14,483 nucleotides of DNA, from contig JAQXMV010000079.1 in assembly GCA_029013165.1 (NCBI GenBank), positions 1 through 14,483 of the forward strand. The letters are read 5' to 3'. The stretch's first letter is position 1. Each line of letters starts with the position of its first letter. The translations under genes and the position numbers were made by a program. A model generated the notes under the pieces. It was given only the letters and a program-made list of their open reading frames with translations. It made no database searches and was not told the DNA's origin. This document shows positions 13,273-14,483 of this stretch, piece after piece. The DNA is from Oscillospiraceae bacterium. GTDB taxonomy: Bacteria; Bacillota; Clostridia; Oscillospirales; Acutalibacteraceae.

Positions 13273-14471
13273 GAGACTTAAAATACCGTGTATTTTTTGA
13301 AAAACTGCTTCAAGACGTAAAAAATGAGCTTGTTGAAAAAGCTCTTGACGACGGGAAACTTGCATTGGGATATTCCTGCTATTATGTTCCGGAAGTGCTT
13401 ATGAATCTTTCCGGCTGCTTCTCGGTTCGCCTGCGTGCTCCCGGAACCGCGGACACTTCAATAGCAACATACTACATGTCCGAAAAAACCTGCATGTATT
13501 CAAGAAGTATTCTTGAACGTGCGATTGAGGGCGGTTACAATTTCTTCTCGGCTCTTCTGAGCACTGAAACCTGCGGTATGATGCACCGCGCCCACGAGCA
13601 TTTCGAAATGCTCAATCTTGTTAAAGATGAGAACGAAAAATTCTTTGTTTCACATATAGACGCGCCGTTTGTCACCAAGGATTATGCTTTAAAGCATTAT
13701 GAAAAGCAGCTTAAAAAGCATATACTTGACAGACTTCACGAAGTTTACGGTGTTGATGTTTCCGAAGATGCTTTGCATGACGCAATAGAAAAGCACAATG
13801 AGCTTTGCCGCGTGGTAACAGAAATCGGCGCATACAGAAAGCTTGAAAATCCGCCTCTCACCGGCTATGAATTTCATCTTATTGAACTTTGCAGCGAGTG
13901 TTGTCCGCATGAGCTGATAATGCCGTATCTCAAAGAAACACTTGAAGAGCTTAAAACAAGAGCTGCTGATGAAAAGCCCTGGTATCAGGTCCGTGTTGTT
14001 CTTGCCGGCGGAGAGAATGATGATCCCGATTTCACAAAGTTGATTGAGGATTGCGGTGCTTTTGTTGTTGCCGACCGTTATTGTTTCGGCTCTTTGCCCG
14101 GCAGAGAGGAAATTGTTATAAATGACGGCGAAACTGCACTAAGCGCTATTGCAAGACACTATCTTGAAACAAACGAATGTCCGCGCTTCATGAATCCGGA
14201 AAAGGTTCACGGCAGAAAGCAGTACCTTAAAAAACTGGCGGAAGAATACCGCGCCGACGGTCTTATTGTTCAGCAGATGAAGTTCTGTGAATACTGGGAA
14301 TATGAGCGCATGTACTGCCAGCATGTTATGGAAAGCGAATACGGACTTCCCTGCATGGGTATTGAAAAAGAATACAAAAACACATCAACCGGACAGCTTC
14401 GCACCCGCTTCCAGGCGTTTGTTGAAGCACTGACATTCAAAAAAGCGGGAGGAGAAAAACAGGATGGCTGA
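13269..14471 (+). CDS. 2-hydroxyacyl-CoA dehydratase / double-cubane reductase family subunit (HgdB/BcrC-like)
   Basis: 400 aa. Proteins of this family carry an Fe-S cluster (4Fe-4S, or an 8Fe-9S double cubane) and reduce a difficult substrate with electrons from an HgdC-type activase. Seen: GYSCYYVPEVL (34-44), AGP-like and R-x-AP segments, then three candidate ligands Cys75 (EKTCMYSR), Cys102 (TETCGMMHR) and Cys340 (KFCEYWEYE), and the C-terminal STGQLRTRFQAFVEAL, the family's TR..AF signature. Extra cysteines occur at 37, 50, 350 and in ELCSECCPHE. The GTG at 13269 overlaps the activase stop (GTGA), so translation is coupled; the upstream site AAAGG is weak. Substrate is not readable: it may be a CoA thioester dehydratase, a benzoyl-CoA reductase-like enzyme, or a CoA-independent double-cubane reductase. 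Confidence 0.88.
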   Translation: MRDLKYRVFFEKLLQDVKNELVEKALDDGKLALGYSCYYVPEVLMNLSGCFSVRLRAPGTADTSIATYYMSEKTCMYSRSILERAIEGGYNFFSALLSTETCGMMHRAHEHFEMLNLVKDENEKFFVSHIDAPFVTKDYALKHYEKQLKKHILDRLHEVYGVDVSEDALHDAIEKHNELCRVVTEIGAYRKLENPPLTGYEFHLIELCSECCPHELIMPYLKETLEELKTRAADEKPWYQVRVVLAGGENDDPDFTKLIEDCGAFVVADRYCFGSLPGREEIVINDGETALSAIARHYLETNECPRFMNPEKVHGRKQYLKKLAEEYRADGLIVQQMKFCEYWEYERMYCQHVMESEYGLPCMGIEKEYKNTSTGQLRTRFQAFVEALTFKKAGGEKQDG

Positions 14472-14483
14472 GAAAAAAGACAG
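14464..14483 (+). CDS. Start of the next operon gene (partial, cut by the window end)
   Basis: An ATG at 14464, overlapping the end of the reductase gene by 8 bases and preceded by a strong GGGAGGAG site, opens a frame reading MAEKKD before the window stops. In this gene family a second dehydratase/reductase subunit commonly follows, but nothing in six codons proves that. Confidence 0.65.

Noticed and set aside
1..14483. CRISPR arrays, rRNA, complete transposase genes, riboswitches
   Set aside because: No regularly spaced direct repeats, no rRNA motifs, no transposase domains and no known riboswitch core were recognised.

Overview
The window reads as a chromosomal segment of an anaerobic Firmicute, most likely a gut Clostridia of the Ruminococcus/Oscillospirales type. 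This is inferred from the gene complement, the strong AGGAGG-type ribosome binding sites, the sigma-A promoters with 17-bp spacers, the palindromic intergenic repeats, and a zinc-ribbon/kinase/PASTA protein. No species can be assigned from sequence alone.

Left part (1-5293, all minus strand): the N-terminal 226 codons of glycogen phosphorylase with its own promoter. Next to it is a tightly packed operon read right to left: a six-helix membrane protein of the DUF2238/YjdF type, a MurE-like UDP-MurNAc-dipeptide ligase, a FemX/FemAB-type amino acid transferase and a cytoplasmic GH43-like glycosidase. Overlapping stop/start codons tie membrane protein to murE, and murE ends within 7 bases of the fem start. 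The MurE amino-acid-selecting motif is DDPD rather than DNPR, and a FemX-type protein sits beside it, so this part of the operon looks like peptidoglycan stem-peptide and cross-bridge synthesis.

Middle (5294-9867): about 1.1 kb with no supportable gene but many palindromic repeats; a monocistronic class II fructose-bisphosphate aldolase (minus) with a textbook promoter and terminator; a 665-bp gap holding a 276-bp MITE-like inverted-repeat element, a 37-nt hairpin and a plus-strand terminator without a gene; then a 599-aa zinc-ribbon/kinase-fold/TM/PASTA protein that has lost the catalytic kinase residues (a pseudokinase).

Right part (9911-14483, plus strand): an initiator tRNA-fMet gene with its promoter and terminator, a short region of inverted repeats, then a promoter whose leader is interrupted by a 161-bp MITE with 4-bp target duplications. 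Downstream is a compact operon with overlapping or near-overlapping genes: a CooC-type ATPase, a free-standing protein resembling the middle domain of acetyl-CoA synthase (CdhC/AcsB) with a CxxC...C tail, a 71-aa histidine-cluster protein, a CooT-type nickel-binding protein, an HgdC/BcrA-type ATP-dependent activase, an HgdB/BcrC/double-cubane-type reductase subunit, and the first codons of a further gene. This mixes nickel-insertion chaperones of the CO dehydrogenase/acetyl-CoA synthase world with the ATP-driven low-potential electron machinery of 2-hydroxyacyl-CoA dehydratases and benzoyl-CoA reductases. No CO dehydrogenase or complete acetyl-CoA synthase is present in the window. It is the best candidate here for an uncharacterised system.
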